Of a DNA stretch of 64,000 bases, positions 40,951 through 54,300 are shown piece after piece. Below the pieces are notes generated by a model. It saw only the letters and a list, made by a program, of their open reading frames with translations. It had not been told where the DNA came from and made no database searches. Numbering within the stretch: position 1 is the first letter of the stretch; each line of letters begins with the position of its first letter. Source of the stretch: Branchiostoma floridae (taxonomy: Eukaryota; Chordata; Leptocardii; Amphioxiformes; Branchiostomatidae); NCBI RefSeq assembly GCF_000003815.2, contig NC_049983.1:23132181-23196180 (forward strand), in the 5' to 3' direction. The translations under genes were made by a program, and so were the position numbers.

Positions 40951-42080
40951 ACCCAACACACTTATCGGGTAGGGGTGTCCCGGTGCGCTTGGCTAAACAC
41001 GCGCGCCGTGTCGAAGTCGCACTGCACTTCGAGTTGACAAAAACATGCCATTCTTCGTCCCCAGTCTGACCACTTCACCTTACCTTATTATGTTGAGGCT
41101 TTCACTTTCGAAGATGGAGACGTGAAATCTTTTCATTTTTATTGAAGCTTTGGGGCACAAGGTTACACATTTAATTTAGTATAGTGTAGGACAGACAGTG
41201 CAATGCAGTGAAATCTTTTCATTTTTATTGAAGCTTTGGAGCACAAGGTAACATTTGATTTAATTTAGCGCAATATAGATCTATGTGAAATCTTTTTATT
41301 TTCATAGAAGTTTTGGAGAACAAGGTAACATTTAATTTAGTATAGTGTAGTATGGTGCAGCCGCCCCAAACATGGCTCTATCCGCCCGCCCAATTCCAAG
41401 GATTGTGCAACATAAGCTAAAATTGACTGTGACAAGTTTTGTGTGCATAGTACGTATATGTGTCGAAATATGTGTATGCGTCCGTGTGTGCTTTCAGCTG
41501 CGAAGATGGAGACGTGGAATCTTTTTATTGTTATTGAAGTTTTGACGCACAAGGTTACATTTAATTTAGTATAGTGTAGTATGGTGCATCTACGGCTGAT
41601 TAAAAGGCTATGGGACGAACGAACGAAAAGAGCCCAACACACTCATCGGGTAGGGGTGTGCTTGGCTAAACACGCTCGCCGTGTCGAAGTCGCATTGCAC
41701 TTCGAGTTGACAAAAACACGGCATGCTTCGTCCCCAGTCCGCTTTCCCTTACCTTACCTTATTGTGTTGAGGCTTTCACTTGCGAAGATGGAGACGTGAA
41801 ATCTTTTTATCTTTATTGAAGTTCTGGAGCACAAGGTTATACATTTAATTTAGTATAGTGTAGGACAGGCAGTGCAATGCAGTGAAATCTTTTCATTTTT
41901 ATTGAAGCTTTGGAGCACAAGGTAACATTTGATTTAATTTAGCACAACATATGTGAAATCTTTTCATTTTTATTGAAGTTTTGGAAAACAAGGTTACATT
42001 TAATTTAGTATAATGTAGTATGGCGCAGCCGCCCCAAATATGGCTCTAGCTACCCGCCCAATTCCAAGGACAGACAGTGC
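40950..42080. repeat. Tandem duplication containing GTGAAATCTTTT-type sub-repeats
   Basis: A block with CCCAACACACT, ATCGGGTAGGGGTG, GTGTCGAAGTCGCA and TTGTGTTGAGGCTTTCACTT occurs at about 40950-41125 and again at about 41630-41790. Each is followed by 65-100-bp sub-repeats of the form GTGAAATCTTTTTATTTTTATTGAAGTTTTGG (approximate) ... AAGGTTACATTTAATTTAGTATAGTGTAG (approximate). Starts lie near 41125, 41210, 41286, 41516, 41798, 41883 and 41952. Non-coding. Confidence 0.75.
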
Positions 42081-42423
42081 AACATAAGCTGAAAATGACT
42101 GACAAGTCTTGTGTACTCTCCAAGCAGAGGTTAGGCTCCGGCTATTTTTTAAACGTTTTTTTAGTCGTTTTTATCGGCTTTCTATTTTTTTTTTATATCT
42201 TNNNNNNNNNNNNNNNNNNNNNNNNNNNNNNNNNNNNNNNNNNNNNNNNNNNNNNNNNNNNNNNNNNNNNNNNNNNNNNNNNNNNNNNNNNNNNNNNNNN
42301 NCGCCTAGTTGCACAAACAACTATCAAATACACAGAAAAAAAGCCATCGCTTAGTACAAATGTACGGGAGAAAAGGCAATGCTTAGTACAAATGCACAGG
42401 AGAAAAGCCAACACTTAGAGATA

Positions 42424-42461
42424 CAGTCAAACCTGTATTAGCGTCCACCTCTACATAGCGT
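42424..42461. mobile_element. Left end of a CAGTCAAACCTGT element, cut by a gap
   Basis: ACAGTCAAACCTGTATTAGC matches the ends of the element at 33415-34283. The rest is in N (42462-42561). Confidence 0.6.
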
Positions 42462-42604
42462 NNNNNNNNNNNNNNNNNNNNNNNNNNNNNNNNNNNNNNN
42501 NNNNNNNNNNNNNNNNNNNNNNNNNNNNNNNNNNNNNNNNNNNNNNNNNNNNNNNNNNNNNTAGTCTGCTTTGTTACCATGCTGTACTTTTTCAAGGTGT
42601 AATA

Positions 42605-43085
42605 CTACTACTAGTTCAAGATATTGTGTCGAAACGACATTGAACTACAAGAAGTGCATTTGCGTATGTTGTGTTTTCTTTTTTTTCTATTGCAATCTCA
42701 GCTTTCATTGTAAATATACATTAGTCAACATTAGTTGTGAATAGTACTATTGTTGTAACTAGTACAAGTGCTATTTGTTACTTAGTAGTTCAAGATATTA
42801 TGTCGAAGCGATATCGAACTTACTACAAGAAGTGTGTTTGTGTACGCTGTATTTTCTTTTTTTTCTATTGCAATCTCAGCTTTCATTGTAAATATACATT
42901 AGTCAACTTTAACATTGTGAATAGTACTAGTGTTGTAACTAGTACTAGTGTTATTTTTGACTTAGTAGTTCAAGATATTGTGTCGAAGCGATATTGAACT
43001 TACTACAAGAGGTGCATTTGTATATGTTGTATTTTCTTTTTTTCTATTGCAACCTCAGCTTTCATTGTAAATATACATTGATGTT
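42605..43085. repeat. About 180-bp unit in three tandem copies
   Basis: GTTCAAGATATTGTGTCGAA, a T-rich stretch, CTATTGCAATCTCAGCTTTC and ATTGTAAATATACATTAGTC repeat from about 42615, 42788 and 42968. The third copy is truncated. Confidence 0.8.
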
Positions 43086-44154
43086 ATGTGTAATTCTTTA
43101 ACCCACAGTTCAGGACTTTATTGTGCAGGTTGAGACTACTTGTAAACAGAAGTTCAGAACCCTGAAAAAGCCTCATCAGTCCATCTGAGTAACCATGTTT
43201 GATACGGGAATACGTGTACATGTATGTCACTTGAGTGTTTTGACTCAGAGGTATGTGACGAGAAGTTGCTATTTCTTCACATTGTCTTATTTCTTGTAGA
43301 GAAACTGTTGCAAAATGTGCAAGAAACTATGTGAATGTAAACATCATTGCTGTGGGACATTATTGAGCATTTTGGAGTGCCTGTCTTTGGTGCTGTGTCC
43401 CATTCAGACTCAGAATGATGTGCCAGCTGAAGAATAAACGTGAAATTGCGATTCTTAATATCTACATTTTTGAATGCAAATACAACAGCTGTGTGGATGG
43501 ACTTGGTTAATTTACCTTAAAGTTTGTAATTAACATAGTCAATTTCAACAAACATGCTGTACTTTATGACGCATGATAAGATCAGCAAAAAATCTGTGCC
43601 ATCTTAGGATGGGTACCATCTTAGGTCACCCCCCATTAGGTGTGTGTTGTCTCATAATATGTAACAGTAGAATTTCTCATGTCAGTTGGGAATGTGTTCC
43701 TTGTTACAAGAACTGATGCGATGAAACACAGTCGAGAAGTATTTTATTCCTGTATTCAATGATACAGTGACTGTAATTAATGCCAATATATAAGCCTTAG
43801 GGTGTGTTGAATACTTCTGATAAAGTGATCTAGTTCTAGTCATCACTACCTTGCTAGATGATGTTTAGTTTGACAATAATGTTCTTAATGAATATTCCCA
43901 TATAGGGGTAGGGACACTTCCCACTCTCCTGACTTGTCCTTCTTGTTTTCCTGACATTGGACTCAACAGGTTTCAAAAAGAGTCACACTCCATCTTTCAA
44001 TCATTTCTTACAATAATGCTTTAACTGTAAAAACAGTGGGAAGATAAAGTCTGTAAATTTGTGCTGTGCTCTGCTAGACACAGTTCATGGAATTCTGTCC
44101 TTAGACTTGCATTTTCTCTATTTTCTAAATAGCTGCTAGTAATATACTGATCCA
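43086..44154. other. Intergenic, no gene seen
   Basis: No recognisable exon or repeat. A leader or LRR N-cap exon for the peroxidasin-type gene might be expected upstream of 46345, but I do not find one. Confidence 0.35.
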
Positions 44155-44537
44155 GCTTAGGTTCCCAGAATTCTGGCTCAGGATCCCAGAATTCTGATTA
44201 AGGTTCCCAGAATTTTCCAGAATTCTGGCTCAGTTTCCCAGAATTCTGGCTCATATTCTCAGAATTCTCCAGAATTCTGGCTAAGGTTCCCAGAATTCTG
44301 GCTAAGGTTCCCAGAATTCTGGCTAAGGTTCCCAGAATTCTGGCTAAGGTTCCCAGAATTCTGGCTAAGGTTCCCAGAATTCTGCAGAATTCTGGCTAAG
44401 GTTCCCAGAATTCTGCAGAATTCTGGCTAAGGTTCCAGAATTCTGGCTAAGGTTCCCAGAATTCTGGCTAAGGTTCCCAGAATTCTGGCTCAGGTTCCCA
44501 GAATTCTGCAGAATTCTGCAGAATTCTGCAGAATTGA
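44155..44537. repeat. 21-bp EcoRI-site minisatellite
   Basis: About 18 units of CCAGAATTCTGGCTAAGGTTC, with shorter CAGAATTCTG units at the right end. Each unit contains GAATTC within the palindrome CCAGAATTCTGG. Non-coding. Confidence 0.9.
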
Positions 44538-46344
44538 CGTTGTTCCTGGAGACAACTAATTGCATTCTACATAGTAATTACCTTTCAATGGAAGCTTTCC
44601 ACAAAGTATCAACTTTGCATGTATTACCTGTAAAGGGCTAGAAATGTTTGTCCAAAGTTCAATATTTGTCCGAAATTAATCTGGCGGCTGTTTAATGCAT
44701 TTAAGTTTGCTGGGATTTAATTTCGTGGTAGCGGGAAAAAGGACTTTTCGCGGTGGTTTTAAGTTCACGGTACCACCATGCGTTGCAGTCTCTAACTGCC
44801 ATGGAAAAATGCGAACATTAAAACACCGCAAAAGTTTCTGCATTTACAGTATCAACTATAATTTTTATGTTTTGCATTTTTTGTTGTATTTTGCATTAAA
44901 CTTAATCATCATGCATCATATTCCAACGGTCAAACAATCCCAATTCTGATACTGTAGCCCAATGGTTATGTCCTCATAGCTGACTAATGAAGGTAGGGGC
45001 CTAATTGTTGGACAAGAGGCTGTGTAGGTAACGTTAGATAGGTAGTCATGGTAGTTGGACTTCTCTAGAAGCGTACATATGCACGTATGTTCACCAAACA
45101 GCTGGGTGACTTTAAAATAAGAGTACATTCTTATTTCTGAATGTCAGACTTCCAACCAAAGGCAAATTGAGTGGAAACCTCAGCTAATTACCTGAGGCCT
45201 TATGCCCATGTCAGTCTTTCTATGTTATGTAAATATTCAATTACAGTCTTGCCACAAAGCTATTACTGACTCTTACTGGCCTTTTTCTTGCTGGTGTGTG
45301 TTTGTTATAGTGTTGATATATTCGAATTCACTAGTCCTTGACTGAGTAGTCATGTATTGTAAACACCATTGGTAAACAAGTGATCAGGTTGTACTGAAAC
45401 GTTATGGCACAACATTGCCTCATTAGCCAACGACTTGCTTTGCCTTTTACAAGTTGATGTGAAAAGCATTTGTATAAGCCTTGTAAGACTTTGAGGGAGC
45501 AACAGAGAAGAAGTTACATTAAGGGACTTAGGATTGTCAAAGAGCGAGTTACACCCTGTAGCTTTTGGTGTTTGCGATCAAAGTCGGGATCTGTGCTGTT
45601 TCAGGAGCTGCCTTTGAAGATGCAATCATTGTTTTTACTGTCTTAAGCTGTGGACACTGAAGTGCTTTTGAAATTTAAGTAAAGAATAGGAGATGAAAGG
45701 AGAGTAACTGAGGGAATGTCTGTAGAAAGTCCATCCCATACATTGTAGCACATTTACTTGTGTACTTGTCCCTAGGGCCACAGTAGGATAACAGTAATTA
45801 TATTATTGCTACAAATATATCATAACATAATGGACCTGTCACAGATGACATGATGCTTCTTTTTTCCCTAAGGAAAGTACAGATGCTTATTTGTTGTACA
45901 TGTAGCTCAGCTTGTGATGATATGCAATTTGTAAGAATCATACAAATTCTGTCCTTAAGAACAGCTGCAGTTATGTGCATTACTGCAAGGTGGCAGTACT
46001 AGGATATGGTGTGAATTGTACAAGCTTCCAAGCATGAAACATGTATTTATGGCATGTAACTTAAGATATCTTGGGTCATTCTGAAACCGGTATATTGTTA
46101 AGCCCCAACTGTCATCCCTTTTATTGCCAAATCAGCCAATTATCAGTTAGTACACAATATCAAGTTCATTGTTTGTGAGAAACTCGATGGTTTGGTCAAA
46201 ATATCATGGGACAGGTGGATTTTACTTTTTAACATCATGAAGCACATCGCACAGTATATTTGTAAAGGACACTTTTAAATTATTGTATGATTTGTTTGTA
46301 CTGCAGTTTAAATAAACTAGGTATGTTTCTTTCTTATATTGCAG

Positions 46345-46416
46345 AGACCTGAGATTTAACAAGATCAGGGAAATCCCACCTGGGGCCTTCGAGGGTCTGC
46401 TGTCACTCAACACACT
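46345..46416 (+). CDS. PXDN: Peroxidasin-type LRR exon (72 bp), copy A
   Basis: Bounded by TATTGCAG and GTGAGT. It reads (L)DLRFNKIREIPPGAFEGLL, then SLNTL. Vertebrate peroxidasin has DLRFNRIREIQPGAF at its first LRRs, and one LRR per 72-bp exon is the expected layout. Peroxidasin is a secreted haem peroxidase that cross-links collagen IV; only part of its LRR region is seen here. Phase is kept (split Leu codon CT|A). Confidence 0.75.
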
Positions 46417-47214
46417 GTGAGTTTGGAATTTAAACTATGTCTAACGTTAGTTCACCTTTATCCATGGGGTAACCTATATCTGTTGTGTTGCTAAATTGGG
46501 TATCCAGGGATATCAAGCCGATGGACTGTAGTTTCAAACTGTGATATTCTCAAAATATTGCCGTTTGAAACCACCATCTGTCGACTTGATACCCCTGAAT
46601 ACATTGTTCTTAAAAAGAACGGATAAGGGTTACCCTACGGATAAAGGTGAACACCGTTAGATATTTTCAATATATTCGTCTCAGGACAGAAATTTGCTTG
46701 TTGGAACGGAAAAAACGAATTACACATCCATCCCAAAAATTTGAACTTCATGACATAGAACTGTTTAAAATCTATCTCAAGAGCGACACGTAAAATGACA
46801 CGTTTGAAGAGAAAGATAAACTACATGGGCTCAAAAAAAAAATGAGTGGGACGGAAAAAGATTGAAAGCTGGAGAGAGCCCTGATCAGGGAACTGATGAA
46901 AGCTTGTTGGTAAGACCATAACTTGTTGTACAGAAATAGCATATAAAATCTTGATGACGACAATTACCATCATAGATGGACATTAGAATTTGAGATTGTA
47001 ATGTGCCTGACTTACAAGTGTTCATATTAATGATGTGTTTGAAATCACTTATTAAGTCTTTGTGGCTGATGATGTTTTCTTGTGTTTTGTGAGTTGAGAT
47101 ACATTTGTAAGGTTCCCATGTGGAGTGTTCAGATGCAATAAAACTATAATTATATATTGTATGTATTTGAAATAAAGTAACAACAATCGTGTTTTTTTGC
47201 TTTCTGTCTTTCAG

Positions 47215-47286
47215 GCTGCTCAACAATAATGACATCCGAAAAATTCCAAGAGGTGCTTTTCAGGGACTTTCCTCATTAAAATACCT
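47215..47286 (+). CDS. PXDN: Peroxidasin-type LRR exon (72 bp), second LRR, copy A
   Basis: Bounded by TCTTTCAG and GTAAGT. It reads LLNNNDIRKIPRGAFQGLSS and LKYL, matching the peroxidasin LLNNNQIKRIPSGAF repeat. It follows the preceding exon in phase (CT|G). Confidence 0.75.
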
Positions 47287-49969
47287 GTAAGTATAGCTGG
47301 TCATTAACGTACATTTTGTACATTTAGGTGAAAATAAGATTATGTAGCAGGGCAAAGAATTTAACCTATCTTGTCATCACAGATTGGTAGATGTGTCCCA
47401 TTTTCAGGACCTTGGGAGTTGGATTCAGTGAATCCAGATTTCTGAATCCTGGTATACAAAGTCATGTAAAATGGTCTATCAAGTATGACACAAAGAAAAT
47501 GCCATGAAAGGTAGGAATCTCTGATGCCAATGGCCAGAATCCTACATAGGGGAAATACTGATAACTGCACCAAACTTGGACCAAGTTGGTTTCAATGTAA
47601 TATGCAGTACCAAACTATGGTAATAGGGGGAGCTGCTGATATGTAAACTGGTTTGCTCTGCAGTTCTGTTAAGTAGGCATAGGGGACACCCATGTACAGC
47701 ATACAGTACCCAGCAAANNNNNNNNNNNNNNNNNNNNNNNNNNNNNNNNNNNNNNNNNNNNNNNNNNNNNNNNNNNNNNNNNNNNNNNNNNNNNNNNNNN
47801 NNNNNNNNNNNNNNNNNTATGTTGATACGATTTGGAAGGATTTTTCGCACACAATAAACCAGACTGAGTTGATAGTGAGGAGCTACTTGACATGTTGATC
47901 CAGACCAGGACCTGACAAGTGTGCCATCTGCCTGTCAGCTTCACTTCCCCTCCTGCTTATCCCAGAGAGTAAATCCAGATAAGATATAGGCAAAGTAATC
48001 AACTCTAATTACAACTGGTCAGAACCTCATCAATCTGGAACTTCCCATTTACCCTACTAAAGGCGCACCATTTTTTATTTGTCCTCAGATTTTTTAGATT
48101 GAAAATAAAGCCAAGCTGACATCAGGGCAGGGAGGAAAACTTGAAATTGAATATGACTATTCACTCAATAAAACTGAGTGTACCAAGAAAAGTATAAACT
48201 AGAATAAAAGTGTTTTTCCAGTAACTGGTAAGCCTTTTATTTTCGAATCTGAGAAGACACCTTTTTTACTAGAAGCTGCAACCACTGAGCTAAAAATGTG
48301 AAAGTTTTAATTGCTCTAACAATACTGTTAATGCATTTAAGTTTGCTGGGATTTAATTTCGTGGTAGCGGGAAAAAGGACTTTTCGCGGTGGTTTTAAGT
48401 TCACAGTAGCAGTTTGCAGTCTCTTACTGCCATGGAAAAATGCGAACATTAAAACACTGCAAAAGTTTCTGCATTTACAGTATCAACTATAATTTTTATG
48501 TTTTGCATTTTTTGTTGTATTTTGCATTAAACTTAATCATCCTGCATCATATTCCAACGGTCAAACAATCCCAATTCTGATACTGTAGCCCAATAGGTTA
48601 TGTCCTCATAGCTGACTAGTGAAGGTAGGGGCCTAATTGTTGGACAAGAGGCTGTGTAGGTAACATTAGATAGGTAGTTGGACCTCTCTAGAAGCGTACA
48701 TATGCATGTATGTTCACCAAGCAGCTGGGTGACTTTCAAATAAGAGTACATTCTTATTTCTGAATGTCAGACTTCGAACCAAAGGCAATTTGAGTGGAAA
48801 CCTCAGCTAATTACCTGAGGCCTTATGCCCATCTCAGCCTTTCTATGTTATGTAAATATTCAATTACAGTCTTGCCACAAAGCTATTACTGACTCTTACT
48901 GGCCTTTCTCTTGCTGGTGTGTGTTTGTCTTAGTGTTGATATATTCGAATTCACTAGTCCTTGACTGAGTAGTCATGTATTGTAAACACCATTGGTAAAC
49001 AAGTGATCAGGTTGTACTGAAACGTTATGGCACAACATTGCCTCATTAGCCAACGACTTGCTTTGCCTTTTACAAGTTGATGTGAAAAGCCTTTGTATAA
49101 GCCTTGTAAGACTTTGAGGGAGTAACAGAGAAGAAGTTACATTAAGGGACTTAGGATTGTCAAAGAGCGAGTTAGACCTGTAGCTTTGGGGTTTGCGATC
49201 AAAGTCGGGATCTGTGCTGTTTCAGGAACTGCCTATGAAGATATAATCATTGTTTTTCTTTCTTAAGCTGTGGACACTGACAGAAGTACTTTTAAGTAAA
49301 GAATTGGAATTGAAAGCTAGAGTAACTGAGGGAATATCTGTAGAAAAGTCAGATTCTATCCCATACATTGTAGCACATTTACTTGTCCCTAGGCCACAGT
49401 AGGATAACAGTTGTATCATTGCTATAATCATAAAATAATGCACCTGTCACAGATGACACAGCACTTCTTTGTTCCATAAGGAAAGTACAGATGCTTTTTC
49501 ATTTATTATTTGTACATGTAGCTCAGGTTTTGATGAGCATCATACAGCTGCAGTTACATGCATTACTGCAAGGTGGCAGTACTAAGCATCAGTGCATATA
49601 CCGGGTACTTTTGTACATGCATATGGTGTGCATTGTATATGCTTGTCTCATTATAAGCATTCCAAGCATCAAACATGTATTTATGGCATGTAACTTAAGA
49701 TATCTTGGGGGTACCAGGTCATTCTGAAACCGGTATATTGTTGTGTCCTAATAACTGTCATCCCTGTTTTGCTAAATCAGGTAATTATCAGTTAGTGCAC
49801 AATATCAAGTTCATTGTTTGTGAGAAACTGGATGTTTTGGTCAAGATATCATGGGACATGTGGATTTTACTTTTTGATGTCATGAAGCACATTGCACAGT
49901 ATACCTATAAAGGTCACTAAATTGAATGGTTTGTTTGTTTAAACTTAATGTTTCTTTCTTGTATTGCAG

Positions 49970-50041
49970 AGACCTGAGATTTAACAAGATCAGGGAAATC
50001 CCACCTGGGGCCTTCGAGGGTCTGCTGTCACTCAACACACT
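49970..50041 (+). CDS. PXDN: Peroxidasin-type LRR exon, copy B
   Basis: Base-for-base identical to 46345-46416, with the same splice sites. If both copies are in one gene, the transcript would gain two LRRs in frame. If this is a haplotype duplicate in the assembly, only one copy is real. Confidence 0.7.
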
Positions 50042-50824
50042 GTGAGTTTGGAATTTCGACTATGTCGTTAATTCACCTTTATCCGTGGGGTAACCTATAT
50101 CCGTGTAACTTGTGTTGCTAAACAGGGTATCCAGGGATATCTAGCCGATGGAAGGCAGTTTCGAACTGTGATATTCTCAAAATATTGCAGTTTGAAACCA
50201 CCATCTGTCGAGTTGATCATGATATCCCTAAATACATTGTTCTTAAAAAGAACGGATAAAGGTTACCCTACCGATAAAGGTGAACTAGCATTAGATATAT
50301 TCAATATATTTATCCCAGGACAGAAATTTGCTTGTTGGAAAGGAAAGAAAATTACACATCCGTCCTAAAAATCTGAACTTCATTACATAGAACTGCTCAA
50401 AATCTATGTTCATAAGCGACACGTAAAATGACACGTTTGAAAAGGAGGATCAACAACAACAGAGTGTGACGGAAAAAAATTGAAAGCTGGAGGGAGTCCT
50501 GATCAGGGAACTGATTGAAAGCTTGTTGGTAAGAGCTTAACTTGGTGTACAGAAATAGCATGTAAAATCTTGATAATGACAATTACCATCATGGATGAAT
50601 ATTCCAATATAAGATTGTGATATGTCTGACTTACAAATGTTAATAATGACGTGTTTGAAGTCACTTATTAAGTCTTTGTGGCTGATGATGACTTGTTGTG
50701 TTTTGACTTTTGTGAGTTGAGATGAGGTTCCTTAGTGTTCAGATGCAACAAGACGAGATATTGTATGTACATGGATTTGAAATTAAGTAACAACTATCGT
50801 GTTTTCTTGCTTTCTGTCTTTCAG

Positions 50825-50896
50825 GCTGCTCAACAATAATGACATCCGAAAAATTCCAAGAGGTGCTTTTCAGGGACTTTCCTCATTAAAATACCT
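50825..50896 (+). CDS. PXDN: Peroxidasin-type LRR exon, second LRR, copy B
   Basis: Identical to 47215-47286. Its end phase (CT|) would join the next LRR exon in frame. No later peroxidasin exon (LRR C-cap, Ig or peroxidase) is visible in the window. Confidence 0.7.
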
Positions 50897-51330
50897 GTAA
50901 GTATAGCTGGTCATCAACATACATTTTGTACAATTAGGTGAAAATAAGATTATATAGCAGGGCAAAGAATTTAACCTATCTTGTCATCACAGATTGGTAC
51001 ATGTAGATGTGTCCCATTTTCAGGACCTTGGGAGTTGGATTCAGTGAATCCAGATTCCTGAATCCTGGTATACATGTAAAATTGGCTATCACGTATGACA
51101 CAAAGAAAATGCAATGAAAGGTAGGAATCTCTAATGCCAATGGCCAGAATCCTACATAGGGGAATACTGATAACTGCACCAAACTTGGACCAAGTTGGTT
51201 TCAATGCAATATGCAGTACCAAACTATGGTAATAGGGGGAGCTGCTGATATGTAAACTGGTTTGCTCTGCAGTTCTGTTAAGTAGGCATAGGGGGCACCC
51301 ATGTACAGCATACAGTACCCAGCAAACTAG

Positions 51331-54300
51331 AGGCTAAATTTCAATATTTCCTATGCATATTCCTAACAATGGGAATCATGGGAGAAAGAGGCTGTCAAAA
51401 ATCACCTACCTGACTTTTAGAACATGAAAAACTCACATTGGCAAGGTTGTCCGACCTCTGAAGAGTAATTTAACGACAAAAAAGGGAAAAAATTTACGGC
51501 GGAATTATATTATACGCCATGAAAACATAGGTGGGAGACCTTTTCACCCCCTTTCACTGCATGTAAACAACACCAAAACACCTAACTTCTAAGGCCTACT
51601 GCAACCACAAATATCACTAAAAATCTGTTTTTTCAACACAATATAGAAGCTACAACCCTTGCCTATAAGATGCACCCCCAAAATCCAAACATATCCCAAG
51701 AAAAACAATTTTACAGCCACTTTTCCCAAGCCTACCTAAGCATTCTGAGGGCACTAAAACTGGGTCATCTGCGCAAGTCCGGAAATACTGACATTTGCCC
51801 TGTCACCCCCCTGAACTTGAGAATTGACAAATTTCAATCATCTCGCATGATGCGGGTAAGAGTTGTCAAACATTATCCCAAGTTTCAAAGCTTTCTGACC
51901 AAGAATGCTCCCAGGGGAGTAGATCTCATGGCAGGTGTCAGAGGACTTTCCTCAAGGCTTTGGCAGTGGTCTGAGGCATTTGATAGGCGCCATAGCATTC
52001 ACCAAAAAGTGACACAAACTGAAGAAAAAGTTAAAAGCTGATCTTTCTAGCATAAGGAGAGTAGTCTCTAACCATTTACACACCTAAAGCTGTATTGAAA
52101 AGCGCTCAGGTTACACTTTGAAGCATTTTATGAGAGTGCATAATGCATTGTCAATAAAAGGTACAGAAAGTAAGAAATCAGCCCCCAAAACACTAAAATG
52201 GCAGAATTTCTTAAGAAATTTCAGTCAGTTGAGTCAGGTAAATCCTTTCTATTGCCCACATAACCAATTTGGGGGAACACATTAGCCCCCAAGGATATAT
52301 AAGCCCCCAAGGGCACACTTACACCCCCCCCCCCCCCCATTCTGTGCACTCCCAGTATCTGCTCCAAAGTGTGGTTGAACAGCATTTAGATACAAATTTT
52401 GGTGTCTAAATTGATGGAGAGTAGTCTCCTTGTGACAGGGTGAGCAGATTTTACCATTTTCCCCTGTTTGTGTCACTTTTTGCTAAGCAATATGAAGTCT
52501 AATCAAAGCCACAGGCCTTACCACAGGCCTCCTGACACCTGTGCTCCCTGGGGACCAATCCTAGGGGTAGGGTCTCCGTGAAGTCTTTGAAACTTGTGAC
52601 GATGCTTGACAACCCTTCCCGCATCACTTGGAGTGTCTTGACACTTGCCAATTTTGAACTAGAATACCCTACCGAAAGCATGCAGGCTAAATTTCAATAT
52701 TTCCTATGCATATTCCTAACAATGGGAATCATGGGAGAAAGAGGCTGTCAAAAATCACCTACCTGACTTTAAGAACATGAAAAACTCACATTGGCAAGGT
52801 TGTCCGACCTCTGAAGAGTAATTCCTCCCAAGCGAAATTGGCCGTGATANNNNNNNNNNNNNNNNNNNNNNNNNNNNNNNNNNNNNNNNNNNNNNNNNNN
52901 NNNNNNNNNNNNNNNNNNNNNNNNNNNNNNNNNNNNNNNNNNNNNNNNNNNNNNNNNNNNNNNNNNNNNNNNNNNNNNNNNNNNNNNNNNNNNNNNNNNN
53001 NNNNNNNNNNNNNNNNNNNNNNNNNNNNNNNNNNNNNNNNNNNNNNNNNNNNNNNNNNNNNNNNNNNNNNNNNNNNNNNNNNNNNNNNNNNNNNNNNNNN
53101 NNNNNNNNNNNNNNNNNNNNNNNNNNNNNNNNNNNNNNNNNNNNNNNNNNNNNNNNNNNNNNNNNNNNNNNNNNNNNNNNNNNNNNNNNNNNNNNNNNNN
53201 NNNNNNNNNNNNNNNNNNNNNNNNNNNNNNNNNNNNNNNNNNNNNNNNNNNNNNNNNNNNNNNNNNNNNNNNNNNNNNNNNNNNNNNNNNNNNNNNNNNN
53301 NNNNNNNNNNNNNNNNNNNNNNNNNNNNNNNNNNNNNNNNNNNNNNNNNNNNNNNNNNNNNNNNNNNNNNNNNNNNNNNNNNNNNNNNNNNNNNNNNNNN
53401 NNNNNNNNNNNNNNNNNNNNNNNNNNNNNNNNNNNNNNNNNNNNNNNNNNNNNNNNNNNNNNNNNNNNNNNNNNNNNNNNNNNNNNNNNNNNNNNNNNNN
53501 NNNNNNNNNNNNNNNNNNNNNNNNNNNNNNNNNNNNNNNNNNNNNNNNNNNNNNNNNNNNNNNNNNNNNNNNNNNNNNNNNNNNNNNNNNNNNNNNNNNN
53601 NNNNNNNNNNNNNNNNNNNNNNNNNNNNNNNNNNNNNNNNNNNNNNNNNNNNNNNNNNNNNNNNNNNNNNNNNNNNNNNNNNNNNNNNNNNNNNNNNNNN
53701 NNNNNNNNNNNNNNNNNNNNNNNNNNNNNNNNNNNNNNNNNNNNNNNNNNNNNNNNNNNNNNNNNNNNNNNNNNNNNNNNNNNNNNNNNNNNNNNNNNNN
53801 NNNNNNNNNNNNNNNNNNNNAGCACCAGGACTAGATAATAGGGGGCCCGCGTTGACTCAAAGCTTTCTGACCAAGAATGCTCCCAGGGGAGTAGATCTCA
53901 TGGCAGGTGTCAGAGGACTTTCCTCAAGGCTTTGGCAGTGGTCTGAGGCATTTGATAGGCGCCATAGCATTCACCAAAAAGTGACACAAACTGAAGAAAA
54001 AGTTAAAAGCTGATCTTTCTAGCATAAGGAGAGTAGTCTCTAACCATTTATACACCTAAAGCTGTATTGAAAAGCGCTCAGGTTACACTTTGAAGCATTT
54101 TATGAGAGTGCATAATGCATTGTCAATAAAAGGTACAGAAAGTAAGAAATCAGCCCCCAAAACACTAAAATGGCAGAATTTCTTAAGAAATTTCAGTCAG
54201 TTGAGTCAGGTAAATCCTTTCTATTGCCCACATAACCAATTTGGGGGAACACATTAGCCCCCAAGGATATATAAGCCCCCAAGGGCACACCTACACCCCC

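Larger units (their letters stand above)
44688..47717 (+). repeat. Duplicated block, copy A (contains peroxidasin-type LRR exons)
   Basis: It is collinear with 48325-51326 over about 3 kb, with identical exons and introns differing by scattered substitutions and small indels. It starts with a TA-MITE (44688-44849) and ends exactly at the N gap 47718-47817. The same point in copy B is where a different repeat begins. Confidence 0.85.
48325..51326 (+). repeat. Duplicated block, copy B
   Basis: Second copy of 44688-47717, beginning with its own TA-flanked MITE (48325-48480). It contains identical copies of both LRR exons and runs directly into the 1.35-kb tandem unit. Confidence 0.85.

Noticed and set aside
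50870-50885. GGGACTTTCC, a perfect NF-kB site, in the second LRR exon (also in copy A near 47266)
   Set aside because: It lies inside conserved coding sequence for QGLSS and is explained by codon choice.
51670-52041. 124-codon frame in the 1.35-kb tandem unit
   Set aside because: No recognisable domain. The same frame is broken in the third copy, and it overlaps an inverted repeat.
52755-54013. Frames of 356 and 391 codons
   Set aside because: They consist almost wholly of N.
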